Shown here: positions 47,731 to 59,281 of the stretch, piece after piece | How the letters are laid out: each line of letters begins with the position of its first letter | How positions within the stretch are numbered: position 1 is the stretch's first letter | NCBI GenBank assembly: GCA_910890315.1 | Contig: CAJVGD010000004.1 | Location: forward strand, 1 to 64,000 | Source: Serendipita indica DSM 11827 | Taxonomy: Eukaryota; Basidiomycota; Agaricomycetes; Sebacinales; Serendipitaceae | Direction: 5' to 3' | Length of the DNA stretch: 64,000 nucleotides | Position numbers and translations under genes: made by a program | Notes under the pieces: generated by a model | Databases searched by the model: none | Told to the model about the DNA's origin: nothing | What the model saw: the letters and a program-made list of their open reading frames with translations, nothing else

Positions 47731-48424
47731 CGACCACCTGATAGTTGCCTAGACCGTTGGATTTGGGGGCTGGATCTTTTGAATTAGTGTATTTGACGAA
47801 ATATATCCCTATATTGCTGGCAGACCAGCAAAGATAAGCAAGCTCGCTTAGATTCCCCCTGTGGCAACCAGCACGTCAAGCACTGGTCGTGTCCATAATG
47901 AAGATGGTTTTATGTTTCCATGATGACCTAAATGGACCTTGCTAGCCAATGAGACATAGTAGATGCCCTGTTCAGTCTATCAAACATGAATTGACGTGAC
48001 AGGTATATGACATCCTATCAAGCTTTCCTATCACAAGTTAGACATTTTGTGTGAAGAATACCAGAGCTCGCATATTTTGTGGTCTACATGTGTTCAACGT
48101 CCCGAGGACACTGGGTTTATTCCCTGCTGCAGGGTACAGCTTTGTAAGCTAGTTCTCGGTAAATTTAAAAACAGAATTAATGCATCATATTATTTATGTC
48201 ATTTTCAGAGGGAGTTGAAAGAAATGCATTATCTCTTTCAGGACCGTGCGCGACCATGGCTAGGAGTTTGGACGTGCCATGTCTGTTTTTGGGTATATTC
48301 GAGGGTCAATTTTGTCACACTTGACATGCTAGATCCAACCTCGTCATTTGACATCTACTTAGCCAGCAGCTTTGCCAGCTAATGGATGCCGTAAACGACT
48401 CGCCACAAATCTGGAAATGTGAGT

Positions 48425-48733
48425 ACCAAACCCATTTATAGTATGTGGCCTTTTACTGGCACACACGCACCTGAATGTTTCGCTCAGGGCTCATACTCTC
48501 ATGCCTATCGGATATCGTGAGGCGCTCGCCATATTTTTGATATGTCAGCACTGAACCTATTTATAGAATGTGGCTTGCTGCTGGCAGACATACTGGCACA
48601 CACGCACCCGAATGTTTCGCTCAGGGCTCACACTCTCATGCCTATCGGATATTGTGAGGCGCTCGCCATATTTCTGATATGTCAGCACTGAACCTATTTA
48701 TAGAATGTGGCTTGCTGCTGGCAGACAGCATCC
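48425..48733. repeat. 137-bp tandem repeat, about 2.3 units
   Basis: The word TATGTCAGCACTGAACC begins at 48541 and again at 48678, giving a 137-bp period. Units contain CCTATTTATAGAATGTGGC, GAATGTTTCGCTCAGGGCTC and GGCGCTCGCCATATTT. A first partial unit lacks about 13 bp. The array ends about 135 bp before the small Ser-rich gene at 48868. Confidence 0.9.
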
Positions 48734-48867
48734 CCAAATATTTCACATTCAGCTTACGCCCTCATGCGAACCCAGCCTCAATCCGACGAACATAAATACG
48801 CACCGTATACTTTGGTTGTCGTTCAGAGCACAAGTAAACCCTCTCTACTTGATCCTAAGCGCCTCAC

Positions 48868-49132
48868 ATGAGTAGTGTTTGTCCATTTCAATATGGCTTG
48901 GGCTACCGCTGACAAGCTCTAGAAATATTACTCTTCCACAAGGGAAAATGGGGGTTCAGCCGGCGACTTATACGGAAGCAATAGTAGCCACAACCAGAGT
49001 TCATCTTCCAGCTATGAGAGCTCGTCTTCTAGCTACGGGAGCTCGTCCTCTAGCTATGGAAGCTCGTCTGACAACAGTGGCAGTAGCAGCAGTGATGGAT
49101 CTTCTAGCGGAGGTGATGGAGGAGGCGACTAG
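48868..49132 (+). CDS. Small Ser/Tyr/Gly-rich protein
   Basis: Exons 48868-48876 (ATG AGT AGT) and 48923-49132, intron 46 nt and phase 0, 72 aa. The product starts MSSKYYSSTRENGGSAGDLY, passes through short YxSSSSS repeats (SSYESSSSSYGSSSSSYGSS), and ends SSSGGDGGGD. It has the same gene architecture as the gene at 44038 (three-codon first exon, donor GTTTGT, CTAG acceptor). It is low-complexity and very hydrophilic, with no signal peptide. Function unknown. Confidence 0.6.
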
Positions 49133-50869
49133 CGACTTTCGCTTGCAGGGGCCGAAACTGGCTATAACCCGCCACGAGTCTTCAGTCAAGTGAGAAACTC
49201 CCTCTACGATTTATGTCTCTTTGCTAACTTGCTCTGGTTATTCAGATGACTTTGGATCTCGTTACAAATGCAACTTTTCTAGTTTTGAAACTACTTTCTT
49301 GAACGCCTCATTAACCCGTAAACTCTCATAACCTCACAAGAGGTTCCTTCGTGGTCATCACGCTAAGCGAGGTATCGGACCGCGAGTGGCAACGTCGACA
49401 AAGAGTTTTCAGGAGCCCGGTAGAAATTCTTCGGTTCATTGTTGCATTGACAGGCAAGGTACAAAAGACTTTGGTTCAAGGGCATCACTTCACACGACGG
49501 TGATCCACACCGCCGACTTCAATCCTGCAACCCATGCGTGCAGCAAAGTTGGAGACGGTCTCTCCCATGACATGCTGACGCCGTCCATGGTCCTCTTCGT
49601 CGCATCGCGATCTTTAAAGTCCGTTTGCGCGCAGGGATGCGACATCGGCTTGGCGTGCCAACACGCGAGGTTTGGGAATTTGTCCTGTACATCGACATAC
49701 GAACCCATTTCCAAATCTTTAGTGATATGCTATCTACTGTAACGCCCTCGCGTCCTCGTGGCCCGGGCCAGCCAGAGTACACCGGAGCTAGATAGCTAGG
49801 TTCTTACACTCTAGTTAGTCTCTTACGCTCTCTAAGCGGCGCAATAGCCCCGCTCTGTCTCATCTCCCTCACTCACGTTTCGTCTCCATCCTTTCCGCCT
49901 TTCGTCTCGTGCTCTCACGCGTATATAAAGCCTCTAATAAGCGAAATCATGTACATAAGAAGAAATACTGCTATTCCTCGTCCATTGATCGCCTACAGAG
50001 GCTTAAGTCCCGTATTTCCCGCTCGCCCCGATTACTCATCCTCGTCTCAACGAGCGTTCACGCTTTTCACTACGGGGTGGCTAGTTCAGCTATTCATGCA
50101 GGCAGATTGGTACCATCCTCCACCATGGCACTTTCCCCTGTCCGTATACTTGCGGGGATCTGGGAAATATTCATTTAGCCTGCCACCATCGGTGAGGATT
50201 CACCGTCTACTCCGCCAGATTCCGTACCTCACGGAGCTTAGTTTGGTGTGTCATGGTTGATGGCGCCCCTTCAAACAATCATTCTAACTGGAATTTAAAG
50301 AAGTCAGACAATGAGGTCTTACCTCCCGGCGGACTGGGAGTTCTCACTATTTTTCGCTTAAGCGCGTAATTAGTTCTCCATCGTATATAGTCTCGATTCT
50401 TCGCAGATCATTCTTACACCGGAAACAGCGAGCTTCTGCCTCAACTGGTATCCGAAGATGGGGACTTCTGTGTGGGTAAAAGAGAACGAGACTAATGAAT
50501 GAATAGACGCAGAGGAAACTGCACACAATCGATTTATTGCTATCTGCTTTTCCTGGAATGATGATTCACTCTCTCGTAGTCGTCTATTTTTGTGGTTGGC
50601 ACACGTACTCGTCTCAGGATAGCATAAAGACTCCTATATAAGCCGATAGTCTGAACCTGGTCGAAATCAGGATTCTGTCATGTCGTGATCAGAACCGTTT
50701 AGAGATTATGGGCTGTGGGCTACTCCAATTGACTCCAGCCCTAAACCCTCCTCTTTACAAAGGTGATTATTTGTTCGATGTTTCGAGTGCTCTGATTAGT
50801 ACGCTTGAGCCCATCTATGTGGCCAGGCATCTTCGTGCGTCTACTTCTGAACGTGACGAGCCCAAAGCA
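49133..50869. other. Gene-poor accessory stretch
   Basis: No protein family recognised. At 49738 begins TGTAACGCCCTCGCG, a typical beginning for basidiomycete Gypsy LTRs, with a TATATAAA box at 49922-49929. The other end is not clear, so a solo LTR fossil is only suspected. The remainder shows no organised signal. Confidence 0.3.
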
Positions 50870-50963
50870 TAGTAATAGCTCACGTCGTAACTCAATGTAT
50901 TTAGGGACGCGGGACGATACGGCCGGACCTTACTGGTCTTGCCTCTCACCTCACGCGTCCTAG
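50870..50963. repeat. Dispersed 94-bp repeat, copy 2
   Basis: Matches 31393-31486 in the same orientation (AGTAATAGCTCACGTCGTAA ... CTCACCTCACGCGTCCTAG). The 33-bp tail is single here, whereas it is doubled in copy 1. Confidence 0.8.
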
Positions 50964-51161
50964 AATCAACGGAATCAACGCGTATCACTCAGAGATTGAA
51001 GGCCACTCATGAGTCGCGGAGTGTCCCTATTGATGGTCGTGCGCGCAGCCTAAGAAATGCGAAGAGATAGTGCATTGGATCAATAGGCAATTTTTCCATA
51101 TTGCTCTCCTGCATAGCTGCACATCAACGAGCCCACTGGTAGTATCAACCTCTGGAACGCC

Positions 51162-52104
51162 TCATATCGTGAAATCGATGCAGCTCTCGTACGTTTGTTT
51201 ATTCGAATAGGCCCACCACCACCATTGGAGCGCATAGTGACCAGAAGGCAGGGAGGGTATGGTCACATTGAATGCCGCTATCACGACACGAAATAAGTAC
51301 CGAATTTAATCACGGATAGGCCGACTCACTCTCGTTGGCCGGTTTCTGGCTGATCGGAATCTGTTTCCGACGTATGTCAGTTATCTTTCGGACCTCGTCA
51401 AGTAGCTTTACCGAAGTATTTGAGTATACTTTCCAATAGATAAGTGGTGAACCAATGACCTTTTGTGTGGTTAGGTTTACCACAGAGACGTTCTAGTCAT
51501 AGCTCTGAGTGTTCATTCGAAACGAAAGGGAACATGAACTCACCGCTGTTCCAGTATGATGCGCTACAATGTCTATCGTGAAAGGGACAACCTGGCCAGC
51601 CTTGTACTTGCGAGTATTACTCGTGTTATCTTCCCACTATGAGATAAAGGGTAAAAGAGGCCAAGGTGGTTAGAAAGTTTAGTCTACTCGATTTGGGGAG
51701 ACACCGACGTTGTATCCTCTGCAAAAGTAAAGATGGCATGCAGTCGCGTTGTAGCTGGAGTCGATCTTTGCGACAGCATTTTCAATCTAATTCGTTCCGA
51801 TGAGATAGGTTCAAGGCAGTGCAATGCAGACTCACCGGGCCTGCTGGATCTAAACCACGTACGAGGATTCATCTATCTCAGTTTCTATGAGAGTCACGGA
51901 AGGGGGCACTCACCAGAGCTCAGGACCTTGGCGACAGCGGCACCGCACGCTGCTTGGTGCTTTGTACCTCCCTACAAGCTATATGAGCGTCCACCCCACT
52001 TCGGTCTACATAATACTCACACCACGCGGCTTTGGCGACGTAACACGACCGTGTCCCAATACTTGGATGACGAATATACTGATGAGAACGAGGATAGTGA
52101 GCAT
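51162..52104 (-). CDS. Small secreted LPMO-like protein (chitin-binding type-4)
   Basis: Copper-dependent lytic polysaccharide monooxygenase fold, secreted. The signal peptide MLTILVLISIFVIQVLG is followed directly by His18 (HGRVTSPKPR), giving the N-terminal copper brace after cleavage. Exons: 52104-52021, 51971-51914, a 14-nt micro-exon 51849-51836, then further exons to 51162. Joined sequence includes KHQAACGAAVAKVLSSDPAG, SSYNATACHLYFCRGYN, WEDNTSNTRKYKAGQVVPF and TIDIVAHHTGTA (second copper His). It continues with VIGSPLIYWKVYSNTS and FNVTIPSLPSGHYALQWWWW, ending TYESCIDFTI. The substrate cannot be read. The layout matches short Rhizoctonia-type LPMOs annotated as chitin-binding type-4. 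Confidence 0.82.
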
Positions 52105-53090
52105 TCTCGGCGAAAGTAGCTGCAAAATCGGATGGAGAAAAATCTAATGCCAAGATATGCGAGGCGACGAGGAGAAGATGCAGTTCTTGGCCCTTATATC
52201 CTGGAGAGTATTTGACCCGCATCGTCGTAAAATGCTGAACCATCAGAGGCCGGCCCGCTCGCGAGGCATTTTTGCCTAAACCGCGCAAGAATTCGTTGCT
52301 GCTGACTTTTCTAAAAGAGGTTGAGCGTACCGACGCAACTAGGCGGCGCATTCTCAGTCCTTCGTCGTAAGTGGCGTTCAAGAGTATGCAAACAAGAGCA
52401 GTGTAGTGACACATCCAAGCTCGCCTTGCACTAGATGGGAAATGAGTATGACATTAAAACCGAGAGCGACATGAATTCCCGATATCTTTCAATGCAGAAA
52501 CGATAAAGCGGCGTTGGGAGCACACAGGTAATGTCAGAAAGCCAGATTTTTAGGAGTGTGATGAGGAGCGTTGTATACATACCAAAGGTGTCCTTCACCT
52601 AGTCGACTCGGCGCACCGTGATCTATCCGTCCGTCCAGCCCTGCTGGTGATGTCTAATAGGCTCCAAGCATCACCTAGGTCTAGAAATTCTTCGCTGTAG
52701 AGAGGGCATGCTCCGTGCCGACGGCAACGACGAGCCGTGCCTAAACCCCGCAAGAATTCACTCACCTCCCGGCCTACCCTACCACGCACTCCACTACCCT
52801 AGGACGATGGCGGCAGTCGGCCATTGTTTAGCGGGCCGCAGGATTCCGCCACCGTATGCACATGTCGAGACGACGCAGCTGCGACGTTCCAGTTGCACTT
52901 CCTTAAGGGAATTCAAGGCTTGCACTTGTACGGAGTTTGAAGAAAACGAGATCGCTGAAGCGTCTCAAATAATGATTAAGTCTAGCTCGTAAACAAAACA
53001 TGGCGTCGTGGTCGTAAACGAGGTCGGTGTGGTGTACTGAACAACTGCATCCTCTTCCAGGATTGGATCTATAGCAATCAAGCTGTCGAT
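52105..53090. other. Spacer, no gene seen
   Basis: About 1 kb between two minus-strand genes. Two similar words (TGCCTAAACCGCGCAAGAATTC at about 52272 and TGCCTAAACCCCGCAAGAATTC at about 52738) suggest a short diverged direct repeat. There is otherwise no coding signal. Confidence 0.35.
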
Positions 53091-55684
53091 TACTTTCCAG
53101 CTGCACCCTTGGAGAACAGCTTGGCTTTCTCAATTGCTGCATGCGACTCTTTAGCGAGGATGGCCTTGTAGTCGACGATCGAAATGTCCTCCTACACATC
53201 TTCAGTACCAGTGGACACCTGATATGGAACAAAAGATTACTCACCTTGGTCAGGTTACGAATCTTCTTATTCTTCACCTCCCATAGCTCCTCTGCGACTT
53301 GCGAGATCAAACCTACAGATCGATCGATAAGTATGATGAGCGGTATATGAGACCGAGCCACGACGTACGGAAATCGTGCGAGACAATCACGACACCGCCT
53401 TCAAATTCTTTGATTGCACGCGCGAGCGCGTCGATAGACCCCATATCCAAGTGATTCGTCGGCTCATCTACGCGACATTATGATGAGTACACCTTAACGT
53501 CTACATAAGAAAAGGAACATACCGAGTAGCAGGATGTGCGGATGCTCCATCGACAGCTGCGAAAATACAACTCTACTCTCATCAGTACCAGGATGATAGA
53601 TAAAAGGAATAACCTACCTGTTCCGTAGGCCATCGGATAGTTGTTTGATTGGCGATGTCTGATGCGCACCGCTCAACCCAAAGCGGCCGAGCTGCTGTCT
53701 CCAGAACTAGAAACCATCGTCAACACAGGTGCATTAAAAGGAGCTAGAAACTTGCCATGACGTCCTTGTCGGGATACGTCTCTGCGTACAAGCTCTGGAA
53801 GTACTCGATGGGTGTCTTATCGTATGGTAATTGATCCGCCGAATGCTGAGAATACTTGGCAAGTTTGAGACTGGTATGTTTGCTGATGGTCCCTTCGCAT
53901 GGCTGGTACACGCCCATGATCAAATGAAGCAAGGTCGATTTTCCCGTGCCGTTTGCGCCGAGGATAGCGACACGCGAGTCCATACTATGAAGAGGTTACT
54001 AATCCAATTCAATAAGAAGAGAGAGATGTGCTTACTCGATACCAAAGCTCAAATTCTTGTACAGATAATCTTCCTTCTTTCCCGAGTAGCTGAAAGCCAC
54101 ATCATTGAACGCAATGATTGGCGGCGGCAACTTGCGCACGTCTTCGAAATTGAAGCGGAGAGGACGGAGTGTCTCGACCTTTTCAACCAAGCCAGCGGCC
54201 TCCATCTTGTCGATAATCTTCTGCTTCGACTTGGCCTGTTTCACGAGATTGGCGTAGGTACCAGCAGATGCAATGAACCTAACGAGATGAGCATCGAAAC
54301 GAACAAGCGGTTGGCGATGTGCCTACTTTTTGATATGAGCAATCTCTTCTTGTTGCTTGTGGTATGCCTTCATCTGGTTGACCTCATTTTCGCTCTTGGT
54401 CTTGACGTACGTCGAGTAGTTCCCGGCGTAGTAGACCAGCTATCGGACAGTCAGTCGTCGTCGACATCGTCGAGGGGGAGTAACCTTTTTCTTGGGAGTG
54501 AGCTCAATGATATTTGTGCACACGGAGTCCATAAAGTCTTGAGAATGTGAGGTGATTACGAGAATGTGATTGTAAGTCGATAAATATGCCTCGAGCCACA
54601 CGACGGCGCCGAGATCCAAGTGATTTGTCGGCTCGTCTGCAAATATTCAGTCTTTAGTCGACTGGTAAACGTATGGACAAACCTAGCAGCAGCAGGTGCG
54701 GCTTGATGAAGAGCGCTCGAGCGAGCGCGACACGCATCCTCCAACCACCACTCATATCCTTTGTTGGTCTCGACATCATCTGTTGAGAGAAACCGAGACC
54801 GTGGAGAATGCTGCCCGCTTTTGCCTCGAACGTGCTGGGGTCCATCTCCTCCAATTCTTCCAACGTCGCTTCAAGCGCCTGCTGATCCGCATCATCGTCG
54901 CTCATACTAAGGTCCTCGATTCGCTTCTCCAGTTTTGCCACCTTTTCTTTCGCACCGGCGACGATAAAATCGACGGCGTTGATGTCACTCGGCTCGGCTT
55001 CGCCGTTGACCATGTAAATGTCAATGTGTGGTGGAATCTCAATGTCTCGTTCAGCGATAGAAGCGAGGAATGTCGACTTGCCACTGCCGTTTTCGCCCAG
55101 CAGACCGTAGCGGTTGCCATAGTTGAACGAGACGGACGCGTTTTCGAAGAGGAGTCTGCCGTGGAAGGAGAGAGTGTACGATTCAATCTTGATGTCTCGC
55201 GATTTCACGTCCGAGACGAGGACACCGGCGGCAGATCTGCATAAAAGTATTCGTTAGCCACAAACTCGGAGTCTGCTGGGATCAGAGACGTGATAAAAAG
55301 TCCAAAATGTCACTTTTCTGCACTTTATAGATTGCAAAAGCGTGCAAATTCGAGCGATTCGAGCGTCTGCCACCCAGTGAGAAAGAGAGACTGACCGATC
55401 GGTGGCAATCTTGAGCCGCTGCATGCTCATAAGGTCTTCCTGACTACCTGCAGCAGATCTGTTTGTAAGAGGCGTCGCGCTGGTGCTCGCTCGTGCGCTG
55501 CCGCTGCCCGTGGGCGTCTCAGACGTTCCTGCATCTGTCGACGTCCCATTGGCCTTTTTCGCAGACTGTTTTGCGGCTTTTTCTGCCAATCGTTTCTGTT
55601 TTTTAAGAGATAATGATCAGCAAATGGGGTTTCAAGGACGTGAGCGAGGGGAAGACTGACTTGTTTAGATGCAGAGGGCGGCAT
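53091..55684 (-). CDS. ARB1: ABCF ATPase ARB1 (ribosome biogenesis)
   Basis: Soluble twin-ABC ATPase of the ABCF2/Arb1 type, acting in 40S/60S ribosome biogenesis; no membrane helices. Start MPPSASKQ at 55684, then [20 protein letters not shown]1 has Walker [14 protein letters not shown], signature [16 protein letters not shown] and Walker B HLLLL, followed after an intron by [19 protein letters not shown]. The linker contains [23 protein letters not shown]2 has Walker [19 protein letters not shown], signature LSDGLRNR, and [20 protein letters not shown]. The switch His is in VIVSHDFR. The end is [15 protein letters not shown] with a stop at 53091. Introns are short and numerous. Complete by every landmark checked. 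Confidence 0.93.
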
Positions 55685-56002
55685 TGGAGATGAAAATGTG
55701 TATGCTACAGATGGATTTTGATGCTCCTGGCGATTTATGAGCCGTCCAACGTCTTGATCTGGATAGTCAGTGGCAAACTCCAACTCGGGAGTGGCAGTGC
55801 TGACCACTCGAGGGTTATACAGAGTAACTTGACAAAGTGCGTAATGAGTAGTTAATAAACTCGATTAGAACGACGAAGATGCACCATCTGTTGAACTATA
55901 CAGGTCACCTGAAAAATCTCTGAGTATTTGGGCGTCTTTCAAGGTCTCGAGTTACTTGAGCTAGAATTGTACAGTACAGTACATATAGTTGGTACAGAAT
56001 AA

Positions 56003-56510
56003 TTAGTCAGAAGATCCACCTCCACTACTCGATGACCCTCCGGAATCACCTCCACTTGAGGAATTTCCAGAATCACCGCCACTATAGCTATACGATCCTC
56101 CAGAGTTGTATGTGTGCCCTCCAGAGTGATGTCCTCCTGAAGAATGACCGGTGTATCCACCGCTGCTGTCTCCGCATCCATGGTGGCCATGATGATGATG
56201 GTGATGATGATGACTTTCACCACCATAACTTGTCGTATTTGTCGCAGCCGCATTGTAATAGAGCCAGGAATTGTCATCCGTCCCAGTCGCGGGCCCAGGA
56301 CGGTTATAACGTGAGCCGGGCTTGGTAGACGTGATTACTGGGTTTGGTCGGCCGTTCTTCTGTCGAGCCTTCTCCACTCGCTTGTGAAGAAATCGCCAGA
56401 GAAAGGGTAACTTTGGCGGCTTAGCCTGGTGATCGACAAGAGTCGAAGATTTCTGTCCATTGTCAACTATCAAAGCCAAATAAAGTCAAAGTTGAACGTA
56501 CATCGCTCAT
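56003..56510 (-). CDS. His/Gly/Ser-rich protein with His8 run (copy 1)
   Basis: Main frame ends at 56003. It reads VDNGQKSSTLVDHQAK, then PFLWRFLHKRVEKARQKNG (basic), an eight-His run followed by GHHGCGD, then SGGYTGHSSGGHHSGGHTY and a Gly/Ser tail. The likely start is ATG AGC GAT at 56510. An intron (donor GTACGT, acceptor GATAG) should follow as in related genes, but the frame does not close as read, so the 5' end is unresolved. The His-rich centre could bind metal; that is inference. It is a paralogue of the next gene, about 1.1 kb upstream on the same strand. Confidence 0.5.
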
Positions 56511-57129
56511 ATTTGCTGGAGACTGGATTTAGCGGGAGTAGATTTGGGGCTGATGCTTTTCAGAGATGGAATACTCGAGGTTTATATCTCCTTTATGTCG
56601 TTGACACAGCCATGCATCCGTTCCAAATCCCAGACACGTTGACCGACGGGCGCCAATGCCAAATGCGGGGAGATTCCCGTCGCCGACGCTCGCTTTTCCC
56701 CACGTGGCAGATAAATATATCCACGTCCGCTTGGCTCCGTCGAGTTTGGGCGGAATATGTCGTTTACACAGCTCACCTCGGAACTCGACTATCTGGGCTG
56801 TGCTTACAAGCGTGTTTCCAGTGGAATATACCCCCTGGTCACAAGGGAATGCACTGTAACATGATTTAGAAAGTCTGATACGATCGAAGAGCTCTTTGCA
56901 CGCTCCCATGGTCACTCGAAGCTTTGCTCTGCACACCCCGAAGCGCTGCCAGTGTCCGCAAATACAACGCCTTGTCACTATTATATGGTATGTGATGGGC
57001 TGATCTCGAATACTTACAATCACTGCGGGCGCCTCTCAGATACCAGGAGATGCACCCTCGAGAGACTTTTTACACATGACTTGGCTGCGTACTGTAGTAT
57101 ATAAATTTCAAAAGAGTACAACTGATCGA

Positions 57130-57591
57130 CTAGAATCCTCCCCCGCCGCTCGAAGAGCCTCCTGAATTGCCACCACTATAGCTGGACGACCCTCCAGTAT
57201 CGCCACCGCTATACGAATACCCTCCAGAGTGATGCCCTCCCGAAGAATGACTGGTATATCCGCCACTAGTGTCTCCAGTCCCGTGATGATCATGACCATG
57301 ATGGTGATGGTGATTCCCTTCGTCACTAGTCGCCACCATCAAGGCCTCATTAGAATATATTGTCGTATCTACATTCGTTCCGCCTGTAGATTGTATCCAG
57401 CGTCGGCTGGGTTTCGTAGACGGAACGACTGAGTTTGACACGCCATGTTTCTGTCGCTTCTCGGTTCCTTTATGAAAAATCCGCCAGATAAGAGGTCGTT
57501 TTGGCATTGGCGTGTCAACAAGAGTCGAGGATTTCTGCCCATTGTCAGTCATCTGGCCAAAGCAAGTAGGACTCATGCATACGTCGCCCAT
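57130..57591 (-). CDS. His/Gly/Ser-rich protein (copy 2)
   Basis: Open from ATG 57591 (MGDVCMSPTCFGQMTDNG) to 57130 without needing an intron, 153 aa. It shares NGQKSSTLVDTP, LIWRIFHKGTEKRQKHG and the His block (HHHHHGHDHHGTGD), SGGYTSHSSGGHHSGGYSY and the Gly/Ser tail ending SSSGGGGF with copy 1. A promoter block also matches copy 1 (GGGCGCCAATGCC at about 57721 and 56650). There is no signal peptide. The pair is a tandem duplication of a lineage-specific gene of unknown function. Confidence 0.6.
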   Translation of the reverse strand: MGDVCMSPTCFGQMTDNGQKSSTLVDTPMPKRPLIWRIFHKGTEKRQKHGVSNSVVPSTKPSRRWIQSTGGTNVDTTIYSNEALMVATSDEGNHHHHHGHDHHGTGDTSGGYTSHSSGGHHSGGYSYSGGDTGGSSSYSGGNSGGSSSGGGGF

Positions 57592-59281
57592 ATCTTCTGG
57601 AAATTTCGAATTATTTGGAGTACGTTTGCTGTTCAAACTCGAAGCTTGTGGGGTTATATCTCTTTTGTTGCTTGTCAACACTACCATTGCTCCGCGCAGA
57701 TCCCAGCCACGTGAATCAATGGGCGCCAATGCCGAATGAGGGGCCGAGTGCAGTCTCTGACGTCGGGCAATGCTCATGTTAGGTCCGTCGCTTGGGAGGA
57801 TGATTCATTCAGGTCACATTGAGGGAGAGGAAGACGTCAAGGGCAATGCTAATCACATCTGAAGCGCTAGGAATGCATAGATAGAGGCGGGATTAGGCGC
57901 CTACTGGGTGCTTAGATCCGTCTCGTACTCCGCAATTCAGCCAGGAAAAGCAAAGGCGTCGTTCGGCTGTCTTCTACAAATCTTCCATCCTGCATCGTCC
58001 ACTATGAAATGCCATAATTCATCTCGCGGAATACATATAGACATATACGTTCAATGAGCGAATGTAAATCGACTAGGCCGACAAGGCAGTACCGAAGGCA
58101 GAGAATATGAGATCAATGTTCACTCATCTGAAACAAAGTGCTGTCAGCCTGTTAAATATTGGAGAGGGTGAAAGTGAAAACTTCCAGGATTGAGTGAGTA
58201 TAGATGTGAAGTCACCACCTTGACGTGGAACAATCCCCGCGCGCATCATTGAGGTTGAGCATGACGGGTAGAGCTCATCCTCCTGAACAGTCGAGAGTGC
58301 ATGACGACCGAGGAACTCGAATCAATTTACTGGTAATACCTCTCCTTTTCGACAACAGCCGGTGGTCAGACGACCTCGACCCTGACCACCACCCTTTGTA
58401 TACGCAAATAACCACTAAGGGGCCATTCATACTCCGGAGCTGCTGAAGGTCTCACATAGGCCAGTGATAAAGCCTTCTGGTCCTTGTGCATCCAGAGTAA
58501 TCCCCGCCAGAGGGTCACCAAGGATGAACCCACGTAAACGATATCGTATGTCAAAAGCTTTAAATCTATTCTCACCTGGTCAACCTGCCTAAATGGGTCG
58601 AGCCGACTATCAACAAAAGCTGTGGTACAAATCCTGCATACCCCGACTCGAGCGGACCGTGTTTATATTTAAGCAAACTACAGGGATTTATCTCCAAAAC
58701 CTGGTCTTTTTACTCGAACATCTCACCGCCATCGGCCAATAGAGCGTGCTGGGCAATTAGGAAACCGTTCACGTGGAGTGTCGTCAACAATGCCTAATTC
58801 CTCCTTTTGTTGTTGCCGAATGTTGGTTCTATAAACCAGTGCAGGCGTACATCGGTCCTTCTCCCGAGGAAACTTCAAGCGCGGCCTTCCTGCTCGTTCT
58901 CTTGCACAGCAACTCACTCCTACGTGTGGATCAGCATGGCTGAAGAAGTGGTTCGTACTCGTCTTTATTCTCCATTGTCTATCCGTTTATTCTTGCGATC
59001 TCCAAGTGCACCTTTCAGGAAGCGCTCGGTGGTTAAATGGATTGGTTGCTACGCTCGCCACGAACTGCGGGGTAACAAAATGCTCCAAATTACCCGCCTA
59101 GACCTGTGCAATACCTTCGAATTCGATCGTTCTTCTACGCATAATGACTAAAATTGGCAACTTATCCGGCGAAGCAAACCTCGTCGATATTTGGAGACGA
59201 GACGTACTGTCATGGGGCAAGGTGCTACGACTATATATATTTACAATCTGCCTCGATTATTCGGCAAAAGACCCCTCCACC
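57592..59281. other. Spacer with promoter of the AA9 gene
   Basis: No coding signal found in about 1.7 kb on either strand. A TATATATATTT stretch at 59232-59242 lies about 45 bp before the AA9 start codon at 59282. Confidence 0.4.

Noticed and set aside
48047-48382. 111-residue plus-strand frame with many Cys and aromatic residues
   Set aside because: AT-rich stretch, no homologue recognised, no signal peptide, and a length compatible with chance.
49733-50220. TATCTAC and TCTAC words as target duplication around an LTR-like start at 49738
   Set aside because: The putative right end does not finish with the expected CA and the matching word is only five bases, so chance is likely.
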